Shown: positions 24,033 through 36,168 of the stretch, piece by piece
Layout of the letters: every line of letters begins with the position of its first letter
Numbering within the stretch: position 1 is the first letter of the stretch
Source: Triplophysa rosa
Taxonomy: Eukaryota; Chordata; Actinopteri; Cypriniformes; Nemacheilidae
Assembly: GCF_024868665.1 (NCBI RefSeq)
Contig: NC_079912.1
Span: 18,497,773 to 18,561,772 of the forward strand
DNA: 64,000 bases
Direction: 5' to 3'
Position numbers and translations under genes: made by a program
The notes under the pieces: model-generated
What the model was told of the DNA's origin: nothing
Database searches by the model: none
The model's input: only the letters and a program-made list of their open reading frames with translations

Positions 24033-27000
24033 CAACATGAGGTAAATTTACCAATAAGAAATTAACCACATATCAGTCAGATGAACTGTGTTTGACATTT
24101 GAACAAAAATCCACTTACAAAAAATACAGACGTTTAATAGTCTGGCTGTGGGCGGTGAACTTTGTATTGTGGATTTGATACTTCTTTCTATTGATAGGTT
24201 AACTTCAGATCATCATCACCACACGGCAAATAAAAACACTGTAAAGTAAAAAAAGGTCAACATAATTTTGTCCAATGGAACAGTGAATAAAGGGTGTTTT
24301 ATTTGAGAAATAAACTGAATTTGAGTTTGCTAAAACAGTTATTTGGCTATTGGGTGCTAACAACACCCTGAGTGAGCCCCCGTGAGCAAAAAAGTATTTT
24401 CAGGAAAAGATCAAGTTATTAAAGTCAAAATGAATACACTTGGGTAACAAAAACACAATGTTTTTACGGGAGAAACGAACCCACTAATGTGATGCAGCAC
24501 GTGGTTACGGCACAGATGGGTGGAAACACCTCCGTCAAGGTCAGCCTTCAGAAAGCAGCTAGATCCCGCCACACTTTTGTCTATTTCGATAAAATTGCCG
24601 CATTCATTGTGTCTCAGATAAAGCTTAAGAGACAGATGGAAAAAAAACAGAAAAACGAAACACTGGCACATCATCTAAATTTTCAACATTTTATCTCTCC
24701 GTGACGAATCCTAGCGCTCACTCAACACTTCTGATATTTTCTCTTCGCCTTATCTTCTGTTCCCCCGTCGCACGGCTCGCCACTTTGGAATAATGTGCCA
24801 CATCTGTAATGACATTGCTTTTGTGTGGCAGATTACGTCCGTATTTTTGCCCCTCATCAAATTGAAATATGAACACTGGCACGTCTTGGTAGATTCTTGC
24901 TATATAACATCGAAATAAAGCCCGAGTCAAAGCCGAGTCCCGGAGGAGGCCGCTAAAGCTGCCAACGAGATGTACATGGGCTAGAAATACACCTTAACAC
25001 TGATTCTGCCTTTGATCTGCCTCAAGTCTGCAATGCAAACTGAAGAAATGGAGATGGAAGCGTCAATATCCGTCGCTAAAAAGTAAACTTTGACTTTTTA
25101 GAGTTATGTAAAGTAGTTTGTCTGCTTGCCTTTGCTTAATGCATTGAATCTTTACTTCATTATGAATAAATATTGCTTTTTTCTTCGTTGATGAAGAACT
25201 ATTGAATTGCAATTAAGTGGCTTCAATCTGCTTTTGTCTTTTCATTATGACAGAGACTAATTGCCCCTGCTTTGTTCAATTTATGAAGTACAATAATCAA
25301 TGCATAATTGTGCGCTATATTGTCTGCATAATAAACACATCACTTCAATGTCTGTGAGCGAGCCTGCGGACTAAAATGAACAAATGACCGCAGAGATGCA
25401 TGTAATATCTCATGATAAAGAAGAACATGCATTAAACAAGAACATTTTAAATAATAAATAGACTCAATGTCTGTAATTTATTGTATGCATTTAAAACATC
25501 TTGAAACGAACATATTGAAATATTTATTATATTAGCCTATCTAGCCTATTTTAAAAAAGGCCTTAAGAAACAATCAAATGTTCATTTAACCAAATCTGAC
25601 CAAACCTAATGTTCAAATATTAAAGCCAAAATTCAATGGCATCTAGTGACTCCACATCATTACATCAACACCTCCAGGTATGGCGATGAGAGATGCTTTA
25701 AAAATAACCACAGCTAACATGCCTAAAAGATCCATGTTGAATAATGCAACGATATCGCCATTTCATTCTGGGAGTCTATATTTACCACACAGACAAAAAG
25801 AGGTGTTGATGGAAGTAAGTCAGAGATTCCTGAGCGGAGCGGAGGCGGGTTAAGGACAGAATGACATGCCCGCTCTACTTTTCAACCAATCAGGGGTGAG
25901 AGTGGACAACATTAGCTGTCCCAATCACCTTCACAGTGATGGGATGTAAGAGCCCAACAGCTTTCTATTGTTTTCATTTTTAAGGTGAAATTACAGTGAA
26001 ATTATACTAATTATTTCTCATATTAGGATCTTTGTAAACTTGTGGGTGGAGTCAAAAGAGTTCTTGTATGAAACCAGGTGAATTAATGCTTCATTAAACT
26101 GGTTAACATTTTAAATGAACGATCAATGATTTTCAAATAAGAAATAATCAGAAAATTGTCCTAAAAATGTAATTCAGCTGTAATGATTTTCATCCCGTTT
26201 CATCCAAAATATCTTGTGACGTTCTCACCTCAGTTTAGGGTTTTTGTTTTTTCTCCTTTTTGTAGCTTTAGTGTAGAAATATTTTTTAAAAGAAAAGATT
26301 TAAAAAGACGAGACAATCAAAATATACAAGACAGAAAAACATTCATGTATACATACGAGTGAGCAAATAATAAAATCTTTCAAGACAGATTCAATACTTT
26401 CTAAATACCAAACATGAGTGACATTTTTGTGATGCAAAATAAACCTCACAAGGCACTGAAACAAATCATAATAAAAATAATTCTTTAAAAAGTGTTTTAA
26501 GATCCAAGTAATTTATTTCCCCTGAAATCAAAAGTGGGACAATTCAGCAGTTTAACAATAACTCTAAAAGGGCTCTATACACTTCAATAAACATATGTAA
26601 CATTTACAATCCCTCCCCAGTTTTTGGTATCTGTGAAACAAACGCCGCTTAACGGTGCGACAAAAGATTTTCTGAGTGAAAATCTGCCATCACTACAGAC
26701 CTCACAGAGCAGGAAGCCAGAAACGTGTTACACAATATGGCATGTGTTTCCGAAGCCGACTAAGCTTTGGTCTGATAGCTCACTGGATGACACCAGCAGG
26801 CCACATGTGAGCAATTTTATTTCCGCTATGAACTGCAGAGCATGCAGAAATCCAAAACACAAGACCTTCTCCATCTCGCCTTTTCAGATGTATTTCTGCA
26901 ATGCTCAATTCATTATTGCTTGTTAAAATCCAGTCCCTGTTTTAATCCTACAGTAAATGACTAGAATCCCATGACTTGTCTTACATAGTCGAGAGCTCTC

Positions 27001-27292
27001 ATCATAAATACAGCATGACGCTGGTTTAAATCATGAGACTGTATTTCTACTGCCCTCCAAAAGCCATTCTGTGATACAAAAACAAAGTGTGGGGTATTTG
27101 TAGTGGTTCCACAAAGCTTATTTTGTTATATGATTTTAGATTTCATTTCAGTATGGAATCACAACAAAGCGAAGCCCAGTGAGTTTTTATATAAAGATCA
27201 TAAAATTACTTGGAAACGTATTCTTGCATTACACTTCTGTAATAATCTTGCATCTTTTATATATAACCAACATTCTGTTTGTGCATGCAATC
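24033..27292. other. Non-genic stretch, 24.0-27.3 kb
   Basis: Unique sequence without a supportable gene. It includes the candidate regulatory block at 25020-25480, described separately. Otherwise it has AT-rich sequence and unsupported short open frames. Confidence 0.45.
25020..25480. promoter_or_regulatory. Candidate conserved non-coding block with NKX-like site
   Basis: Repeat-free, AT-rich DNA with several homeodomain-like cores: GCAATTAAGTGG at about 25209-25220 matches the NKX2-type TNAAGTG pattern, and CTAATTG, ATAATCAATGCATAATTG follow within 120 bp. Such clusters are typical of developmental enhancers. This is inference from motif content alone; no alignment was possible. Confidence 0.25.
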
Positions 27293-27334
27293 AAGAGAGA
27301 GAGAGAGAGAGAAAGAAAGAATAAGAAAGAGAGA

Positions 27335-27378
<44 letters not shown>

Positions 27379-27441
27379 AAGAATAAGAAAGAGAGAGAGA
27401 GAAAGAAAGAATAAGACAGAGAGAGAGAGAAAGAAAGAATA

Positions 27442-27528
<87 letters not shown>

Positions 27529-27765
27529 AGGAGAGAGAGAGGGAAGAGATGAGAGAGGAGAGAAGAGGAAGAATAGAGAGAGAGAGAGAGAAGAAAGAAA
27601 GAATATGAGGAAAGAGAGGAGAAGAGTAAAAGAAAGAGAGAGAGATACGAAATGAAGGAGAGCGAGAGAGAGGGAGAGAGAGAGAGGAGAGAGAGATAGA
27701 GAGAGTAGGAGAGGAGAGAGGAGAGAGGAGAGAGAGAGAGAGGAGGAGAGAAGAAAGAGAGAGAG

Positions 27766-27797
<32 letters not shown>

Positions 27798-27851
27798 GGA
27801 AGAGAGAAGAGGACGAAGAAAGCGAGAGAGAGAAGAGATAGGTAGAGTGAG

Positions 27852-27938
<87 letters not shown>

Positions 27939-27940
27939 AA
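27293..27940. repeat. 650 bp purine-only (GA/GAAA) microsatellite tract
   Basis: Almost every base on the plus strand is A or G from 27293 to 27940. It starts as GA runs with GAAAGAAAGAATAAGA interruptions, passes through long pure (GA)n, then mixed GA/GAGG variants, and ends in pure (GAAA)n from about 27852. The complement explains the apparent Ser/Leu-rich open frame of 229 codons on the minus strand. Mirror-symmetric purine tracts of this length can form triplex (H-)DNA. Confidence 0.95.
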
Positions 27941-29417
27941 ATGAAAATTCAGATTGATTCAATTTATTTCTATAGACCATTTCGCAAAATCCGGTTTGTT
28001 TTATGTATTACTTAAAGTCCAAAAACAAAGCCCCTTTTTTTGCAAAAGACAAAAGTCCACTGCAGCATGTGGTCAGTTAAACATTTGTTTCCCAATCTCT
28101 GAAAGATATTTTCTCCCAGAATGAAAACCATATTTACTGGCAAATAAAGCTCATAAAAAGCTTTTGTTCGGGCGGAGATGTTTTCTCATGCAAACGTGTA
28201 GTCATCTAATGCTAGATCCCTCTGATAGAAAGCAGAGATGAGATGACATGCCAATTTGCATCTATTTATCACTCACAAGGGTTCTTACTGCTGCTGATGT
28301 CAGGGTTGAGTCAGAGCGAGAGAGAGATGATCCCACCCCCCGCTCATCCATCTTGTGTTTTGTTTTTCTACTTTTTGTTTCTTTCATTCAATTACGTCTC
28401 TAATATGCGTCCGCGGCACACAATTAAAGTCTCATATCAGAGACGAACCCCAACACCGGTTACAGAAACAGATCCAAGCAAAACAAATGGAGTTTCTGAG
28501 AACGTGAAACATCATCAGCCAGTGTACATGCTATTGCGAGGCCTCGGGTGAAACATGTTGGATGGGCCACTCCAATTTTCCATCAATCAAATTACTCTTT
28601 ATTGTTCGCCCCATGCGACCTCAGGCAACACAAACCCAGAGACTGTCAGTTATGAAACATTATATTTCTGCTGTCATATTGCACCCCAGACATGGCCATT
28701 ACAAAGGGACGTCACAGCACTGCTGACTTTAATATTCTTTCATTTAGTGCCGAGCTTCTGTGCGACGCCATCTATTTCAGGCTTCTAATGGCATTACGTT
28801 ACACTAATTTCATTAAAGCGGAGTAAGCTAGTTTATTATATCCAATGCGATGTTTTCTCGAAATGAAATTTGTTACAGGAAATTGCCTATAATAGCGTTT
28901 TAATGAGTCTGTTGTAAATGACATCGGCATTAATGTTTTGCTTTATGCTTTAAATTACCTTCATTTGCACACACAACTGATTGATTCACAAAGGTGATTG
29001 CAAGAGACTAAAGATTGCATTTCATTAGCCGTAGATACGATCGGTTTTGAGATAATTGTGAACAACAAGGAATTGCTACGAAGAAAAGGTTCTACATTCC
29101 CAGTTTTCCCAGCGAAGAGAGTGACGGCTGATCAAGCAGGCCTCTGACCGCAATAACATAAAGCACTTTACAAGAACAGAAGAAAAAAGATTCACAGATA
29201 AGAAAGATCGTATCGCTTCATTTTCACTTGTATCATCAGCTCTGCAGATGCTCGCCATTCTCTCAAATGTATGCCACCTGAGAAGTTAAGGAGTGTTGAA
29301 AAGGTTTTACTTTTCAAGTCTAACTCAACCAAAAACATAAGTATATGCATTAAAAATGACATTAGTTTAAATGGCAAAGCATACATAGTCGTTTATATAA
29401 AACACTTTTAAGCATTT
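27941..29417. other. Non-genic stretch with a regulatory-looking 3' part
   Basis: No gene recognised. From about 28800 to 29070 the sequence is repeat-free and AT-rich with phased ATTA/TAAT cores (for example GGCATTAATG, TTAAATTACC and CTGATTGATTC). It could be a conserved non-coding element; this is a guess from motif content. Confidence 0.35.
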
Positions 29418-29714
29418 TTAAAGGGATAGTTCACCAAAACAAAACAAATATTTCAAAATGACATTCTTTCTTTTTGTTACTCTCATGTCAATCAAACCTT
29501 TAAGACTTTCTACTTCTGCACAACACAAAAGAAACTATTTTGAATAATGTTGGTAACCAAACAACATCTCCCCCCATTAACTTCCATTGTAGACACGAAA
29601 CCACAAAGACATTTTTCGAAATATCTTCTTTTGTGTTCCGCAGAAAAAAAGAGTTTTAACTTTTTGACATAAATTATTACAGAACTTTTTATTTTGGGGG
29701 TGAACTATCCCTAA
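29418..29714 (+). mobile_element. Fold-back MITE, family A, copy 8
   Basis: Starts TTAAAGGGATAGTTCACC and ends GGGGTGAACTATCCCTAAA. The internal blocks 'CTTCTGCACAACACAAAAG' and 'AATATCTTCTTTTGTGTTCC' face each other. Non-coding. Confidence 0.8.
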
Positions 29715-31259
29715 ATATAAAGCCTTTTGATGAAAAGCTCAAAACAAACATTAAAATGTCCAAACTTTGGACTGGTAATATATTACCATACACTGTCAAA
29801 TAGGTTATAAATTAACAAATTGTTTGTGTTATGCTATTTAACACACTACGTGTTATTGTGTGTCGATGTGTTGTCCCATAAATAACACAGAAATGTGTTC
29901 AGTTCGGGATTTGTTCTTTTTATTCTTTTATAACCATGTTTAGAGTGTATAAAGCGAACGTCCTCAAAAGTTCCTTTTTGATGATTCAGATTTTCCCAAC
30001 GCATCAAAAAGTGCATTCCCGGTGATCATAGTTAAAATCCATCCACTGAGACCAAGAGCAGGAGAGGAAAAAGCTCCTCGTGAAGCAGTGAGTTTCCCAC
30101 AGGACTGCGAGCGCTGCTGGGAGTCATGTGGCACGCTCGGCAGAGCCGTCCAATGTGTGCCAGCAAGGTGCGTTTCCACGTGGGCAAGGCGGGGAGATGT
30201 TAGCCCAGTCATGAGACTGATGCCACACCTCCTGGTATGTTCCCACGAGGAAGGAGGCTGGGGGGAGACCTGTCAGAGGCTTGTCATAAATGTTCCTCTA
30301 CATGATCCTCCAAGATCTTTCAGCGCAGGTGTTCCCCTGCATCCCGTTCTCTTGTACCTCCCCTCCTCCACACGTCTCTCTGCCAGCGCTCGCCCTCCCC
30401 TTCGCCCCCTGCCATTACACGTAGACATTTAAATTTGCTTGTTTAGCATGCCCCCCTTCATTCCAGCGCCACACAGCGTATGCATATATGCAAAACAGAG
30501 GCACGAGTCAGGCTGAGATGCTGGAGGATTCACAAACACGCGCAGACCGCAGCCGGTGGAGAGCAGCGCGGACCTTCCTCGAAACCCTTTATGTGGAAGT
30601 TACAAGGAGATCTCCACCATGGCAACATTGATTCATTCTCACGGGCCTGTTAATTGCCTTTGGCTGCCTCAAGAGCGTTTTTTTCTTATCTTTTTAAGCG
30701 CAGAATTGCATATTTGCATTGAGAGCAGGGTGGCACAGGAGTAATCTATGGCGGAATACAGACAAGCAGAACTTTGCTCATTTTTGTCTCGTCTGGCTCC
30801 CAGTCCGCGCCGGTTATCTGGGGAGAAAAACGAAGGCTTCATTAAAATCGCCCGTCGTCATCATGCATATGCCATGTTTTGCATGCTGAATATCATTAGC
30901 GGCTAACATGTTCCCTCTCGGTTTTTTTTCACCCGCGCAGCTCCGCGTGCCAGCGACGATAATTATCAATCGGGAAAGGATGCCACCGTTATCGGATTGT
31001 CTTAATGGGCTTGACGTCGCATATTTGATCACGCTTTGCCCCACGTACCAAAAAAAAAACAGAAGAAAAGCAACACACAGGAATCCTTTGAAGCTCCCAC
31101 TTGTGATCTGTTGTATTGAGTTATGGCGCCACTCCAATGATTGTCTAATTTTCAAGTGTACTTCCCCTCTCGTTTCATGTGAGAAGAAAAATAATAAACC
31201 GCTTCTCAGCATAATAGCCTTTAATTCATCCCGACATGGCTGGCTTTCTGATCCATAAA

Positions 31260-31480
31260 AATGAGCCGCGTGCGATTTGCATAGCCACATTCAAATGAGC
31301 TCCATTGTGCGGGGAAGTGTAATTAGCTCGGCTCTGCGCCGCCGGGTTAAGGTCTCGTTCGCCAGCCTTCTCATTTAAAAAAGCCCCATTGTCTTCACGC
31401 AAACTAGCATTAATTCCGTCTGCAGCGAATAGAGACTGATCCCGATGAGCCGTTCGTTTATTCCGCAGCGCTGTTTGTTG
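31260..31480. promoter_or_regulatory. Candidate regulatory block with octamer and homeodomain sites
   Basis: A perfect octamer core ATTTGCAT lies at 31275-31282 and a homeodomain core TAATTAG at 31320-31326. Both sit in repeat-free DNA with retained CpGs. POU and homeodomain proteins bind such sites in many vertebrate enhancers. Function is inferred, not shown. Confidence 0.3.
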
Positions 31481-32789
31481 GCTAATTTACGCCAAGTCCC
31501 CGCCGTTCTTCCCTTAAGCTATCCTCTTTGTCTTGCCTTGAAATTTACAAAATCTTACAAGAAATCAATACTTAATTGATTATTCACTTTTCCGCAGCTT
31601 CAAACGGCTCGTGCGCTTTCGATCCCACAGCATTCCCTCCTTCTCCCGGGCAGACGGAAGGCAGACTGGAAGCAGGAAGGCACGCAGACGGCTGGCTAGG
31701 TGGCAGAGTTGTTGGGACGCAGAAGCAGACGGCTACAGCAGGCAACCGTGTGAGGAGCTCGGTGGCTGAGTGTGTACACTCGCAGCATCCCGACAGGAAA
31801 ACAATGCTGGTCTTCAGAGGCGGGAAAAGTTCCCATGTGATCAGGACAGGATCTGTTTTCAACATTCAACAGAGGGAAACATGCTCAACTTTGGGCATCA
31901 AAGGAGAAGAAAAAAAACACAGACAGCCGGAAACATGGATGTGTATGCACTTTTTTCAAATGTATTTGTACACCTCGTGTCTAAATCTGTGGTCTTTGTG
32001 CGTGTGCCACCAGTGCTGACTGGGCAATGTGCCATCTGGCCCCCAGAGCCCTTATCGCAGAGGGGGCAGGACGCGTGCCGCTCGTTGACACGCAATGAGA
32101 ATGACAGGCACGTAACGTTACACGGAGCAAATTGGCAGGAAGAGGGAAGAGCATGCAAAGGAAGCAGATGGCAGATTTGGCACCGTGCCAGTCCTGGCAC
32201 TGTGAACGCGCTAAATAACTGCACATCACACACTCTGCCACTTGTTGCATCTGCCGGGCCCCCCGCCATCACCTCACGTGAGCTACATACGCAACAAACC
32301 ACAGCACCAGAACTTCCGCCTGACGCTGAAGCGTGCGTCCATATGCGGGGAGGGACCAAAACAGCCGATGGGCGGGTGAAGGGGGACAGTTGCGATGCTG
32401 GAAGCCCCCTCTTTCGCCTAATGAGAGGTTGGCACTCGTGGTTGTGGATATGCAACGCATGCTAATAATGTGCTGAGTAGACAGACGCCCACCCGCCCGT
32501 GGTAGAGCATGCCATGGAAATGGAGTCTCCCAGTTTTAACAGCATGGGACGCCATCAGACAACGATGCCAGAACTCCGGGAAACTCCAGGAGAGGACAAA
32601 GCCCAGAGTATCTAGCTGGTTCTGGGAGGAGAAACCGGAGGAGTTGAGTCAGAGCGTGTTGTTCGGCAAACGTCTCGTGGTCTGGATAAAGGGAGACATT
32701 ACAGAATGCCCAGGGGGCTTTGCAAATCAAACGCAATGTTTGAAGTAGAACAATTTTGAGGTACATTACAGGGAAACGCAATTTGAATT

Positions 32790-33080
32790 GCCAATGAGGT
32801 GATGCATATCAGCATGTTAATTAGATTGGCGCGAGTCTACAGCCCGCAGTCAGTCACAACGCGCTGCAAGCTCGTCTGCGGGAACTAGCGAATAAATGAC
32901 TCCCTTTTGTTCTGGCTTTTTATTTTCCGCAAAACCAACATCAAATATGCGAAGAAAAGAGGCAGGCGAAATTAAAATTATTGATCGGGTCGGCATCCGT
33001 TTGAGAATCTAATTAGATGCGACATGGACAAAAGCTGATATTGTAATAGATCGCCTCTGTGTTAGCAGTCAGATTGCACT
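32790..33080. promoter_or_regulatory. Candidate regulatory block with paired TAATTA sites
   Basis: GTTAATTAGATTGG at about 32816-32829 joins a homeodomain core to an inverted CCAAT box. A perfect palindrome TCTAATTAGA lies at 33008-33017, and AAAATTATTGATCG lies between them. The block is repeat-free. The arrangement fits a homeodomain-bound enhancer; this is inference from motifs. Confidence 0.3.
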
Positions 33081-33432
33081 GGGATGGCAATTTATCTTTT
33101 TTAATGCAACCTGGATATTAAAAAAACTCTTTTTTTTAATACAGCGGACGAGAATTCTGCTTTTAAATAAAGGTAGGTCTTGTAATCAATGTTATGACAG
33201 CCCTGCGGATGTTGCTTGCTGTATGCTTTGTTCTTTGACTAATGCACAAAAATGCAATAAACATCTTTCAATGTACGTTATACAGTTTTTGTGTGATTAT
33301 TTTGTATTCCTTAAGGTGCACGGAGAGATAAACGGTTGCCATGTCAACATAAATTGCTTATTTATGCTGCGCAAGAAAAGCGAGCAGACTGTCATCAGTA
33401 CAGAGAGGTCATTATAACAAGTACCAATAATG

Positions 33433-33477
33433 AGAGAGCAGTCGCATGCATCCGCATGCAGAAAACGACTGCTCTCT
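33433..33477. other. Perfect 12 bp stem hairpin
   Basis: AGAGAGCAGTCG at 33433-33444 and CGACTGCTCTCT at 33466-33477 are exact reverse complements around a 21-base loop. The loop has a duplicated GCATGC. No terminal-repeat family is recognised around it. Confidence 0.65.
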
Positions 33478-34677
33478 ATAACCTATTAACACCAACTACG
33501 TCTCTGCAATATAAAAACAAACAACATATGCAAACGTGATCGCACGTGACGGCTTCATCAAGGGCTGCATCTCATATGTGGACTGTCCCCCAGTTCAGTG
33601 TCACTCATAAAGCAGACCATACTTAAGAAGACAGGGGAATTGTGGAAGAAGCTAACGGTCCATCCGCCTCGTTCATTCCGTATGCGTGTCCTTGAATTAG
33701 AGAAATAAGTTACAAACCCTCGCCCAGACACGCAATTGAGTAGCGTCCCCCGCACGTCCCGCAGAGAAAAGACTCCATTTGTCACGCAAGGCAAAAACCG
33801 CACCTGTGTGTTTACAAAAACAGACGTGAGATGAAATGCCACAGATTGTCTCATTTACCGTGAAGGTGAGAGGAAAACACTTCTAGTCGCTTAAAAACAG
33901 TAACACACAATTTTACCTTAATATCAACGCATGCATTCTCATTACACTTTCGCCCCTGCAGTAAGGTAAGGCCTCTCTGGTGGTATCATCTCAGTAATGG
34001 TCTTTCATTTTGCAAGGTCATTAGGGAAGATATTAATGCCGGCTCCTGTTTTTATATGCATAGCTAGGCAGGCGCCGGGTCACGGCGTTGAACCCTCATC
34101 TCTCAACAAAAGGCTTTCCGCTCACCAGCCCCATCCGCACACATCTTTTAAGTGCTCTTTTATGCATATGAAGCCTCTCTACTCAGATTGAGAACAATAT
34201 TTATGAGCTCTAGATGAGGTGCATATTATTATTGTTGTTATCTGTTTCAGGGAAATAACATTAGCCGGGACGCCGGCAATCATCAAATTGCCTGATTTAT
34301 GCATGGGTAATGCCAAAGAACACCCTTTAGGCAGGACAGAAAGGCTGTAAAAATTTGTTTTAGCAGATTAATTAATCAACGGGCGACGTCGCGTCACGTT
34401 AGGGTCACCGTCAATGTTTATTTTGTTTTGACGGAAAAGCACAACAGGGGAGGTGGGAAAAAAGGGAAGTTGACTTAAAGTGCAACCTGAGGAGCTGGTG
34501 ATATTCTCGACATGAGAAAAAAAATGATCCACTAAAAGAATAAACAATGTCAATATGAGACCTGTACTTATCTGTGAGTATATGGAATGCTCATAGGCAT
34601 CTAGTCTCTTGCTACGTTTTGAAAGACTACATGCATTATTAGCTCTATAGCTTTTAGCTTTCTATACCTGAGGGAAA

Positions 34678-34718
<41 letters not shown>

Positions 34719-34767
34719 ACACACACACACACGCACACGCACACGCACACTCACACACACACACACG
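34678..34767. repeat. (CA)n microsatellite
   Basis: About 40 CA units with interspersed GACA, GCACAC and TCACAC variants. The minus-strand Val/Cys-rich frame here is an artefact. Confidence 0.95.
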
Positions 34768-36168
34768 TAAAATGTACATGTTCGGTAAAGAAAATATTGT
34801 GAAGAACATAGAGCTTAATGTTATACCCGAATGTCTTTGCATCATATTTCATTTTGCATTCTTGAGCTTCAACGCTTGAATGTTAAATGCGTATGTTTTT
34901 AGCAACCAAACCATTCTCCTAATCTAGGATCATATAAAGTGAATTTCACCCATGAAAGATATTGCAAACTGCTAAAATCATCCTAACTCATTCATGTTAT
35001 GTTTGCTTACACATGTCTACACTCGAAAGTCAATATCTGAAAGATCAAAGTGTGAGGTTTAAGCTATCATCTTTTTCATTAAAACAAGGATTTTGCCACA
35101 GACATTGTACCTCACCTAAATCTGCAAAGTAAATACGAGGATTTAGAGCTCTGAAGTGACACGTCTGCGATGCGGGTGCCACCAAAAGGTGACACAAAGC
35201 CAATATGCATAAAGGAGGCAGAAAGTCGCATTGCCATCTCATTTGCATGCACTATAATCTGCCTTCCCGATGACCTGCCTGGGAACGCATGTATATATAT
35301 CAAAATACAAAATCGAAATGAAAAAATGAAAAAAATATTCCCTTCATGGCATTCGCCATAAAAAACGCACAGTACGTCTCAAAAAATATATTCTAAAATC
35401 AAATTTGGTCAAAAAAATGCAACAAAACATAAGGTAATCTCACACGAGATGAATTCGCAACCGTCGCTTTCGCAACAGAAGAGGGATGACGGATGTTTAT
35501 TTCACCACATCCATACCGGCTGATGAGACAGCATGCTATAGACGGCAGACTACAAAATCATCCTTCAAAGTCGAAGATGTCCCGCAGAGCAAAACAAACA
35601 TCTCTTGCTATCTCGTATGGAGCTCGGTCCACTCCTGTAAGAGACCTTCTGTAAACTGATAAATCAGACCCCTCTGAGAATGCTCCCGGATCACTGATGA
35701 GGCCTTCAAGGCACAAACCTAGCAAACACTCCCAATACACGACATTAAGGAGCGTTTATATGTACCCGAGAGTGGGATTACGCAGTGTTGTTTTTAATCC
35801 TGCTCTTTGGAAAAAAGAAAGAAGAAACGTGATTGTGAAGGTTTAAAAGGCCGGAGGAGGAGTGGTACGTCTTCTGATAATAACGGAGGGTAAAACTAGT
35901 CCTACCTTGAATGGTGTAAAAAAGCCATGAGGGTAATTGATTGATTTTCTGAAATCTGAAGGGGAAATATAGTGCTATTCAGAAAAAGCAACATTCCTTT
36001 TAGATAATCTTCATGTGTTTTCACGGTGCTTTATGGGAAATGAGAAGTGTTTTCCAGCACCATGGATCCCAGACATGAATCTTGATGTCTAATGTGTGCT
36101 GCTCTGTTAAAAGACTTCAAACATACATTCAGGTTAGCTTTTATGTTTTTGCTCATCTGAACAGTGCA
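34768..36168. other. Non-genic stretch
   Basis: Unique sequence. A 60-codon minus-strand frame at 35558-35740 has a protein-like composition but no recognised domain and no clear splice context. I do not call a gene. Confidence 0.45.

Larger units (their letters stand above)
29715..34677. other. Long non-genic stretch, 29.7-34.7 kb
   Basis: The longest run without a recognised transposon. It holds candidate regulatory blocks (31260-31480, 32790-33080), a perfect-stem hairpin (33433-33477) and a GC-rich section near 31.6-32.5 kb that is open in several frames on both strands. I see no initiation context, splice pattern or domain that would support a gene. Confidence 0.45.

Noticed and set aside
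27291..27980. 229-codon Ser/Leu-rich open frame on the minus strand
   Set aside because: It is the complement of a GA/GAAA microsatellite and has no non-repetitive protein sequence.
30022..30432. 136-codon open frame on the plus strand
   Set aside because: GC-rich region, no domain recognised, overlapped by an antisense frame.
31770..32465. 231-codon open frame as a protein-coding gene
   Set aside because: No domain, no convincing start context, and an overlapping antisense frame of similar length. Kept only as a finding to check.
34678..34767. CRISPR-like array of short regular repeats
   Set aside because: It is a CA dinucleotide microsatellite; there are no spacers, and the genome is vertebrate.
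35558..35740. 60-codon minus-strand frame with protein-like composition
   Set aside because: Short, no domain recognised, no splice signals that stand out.
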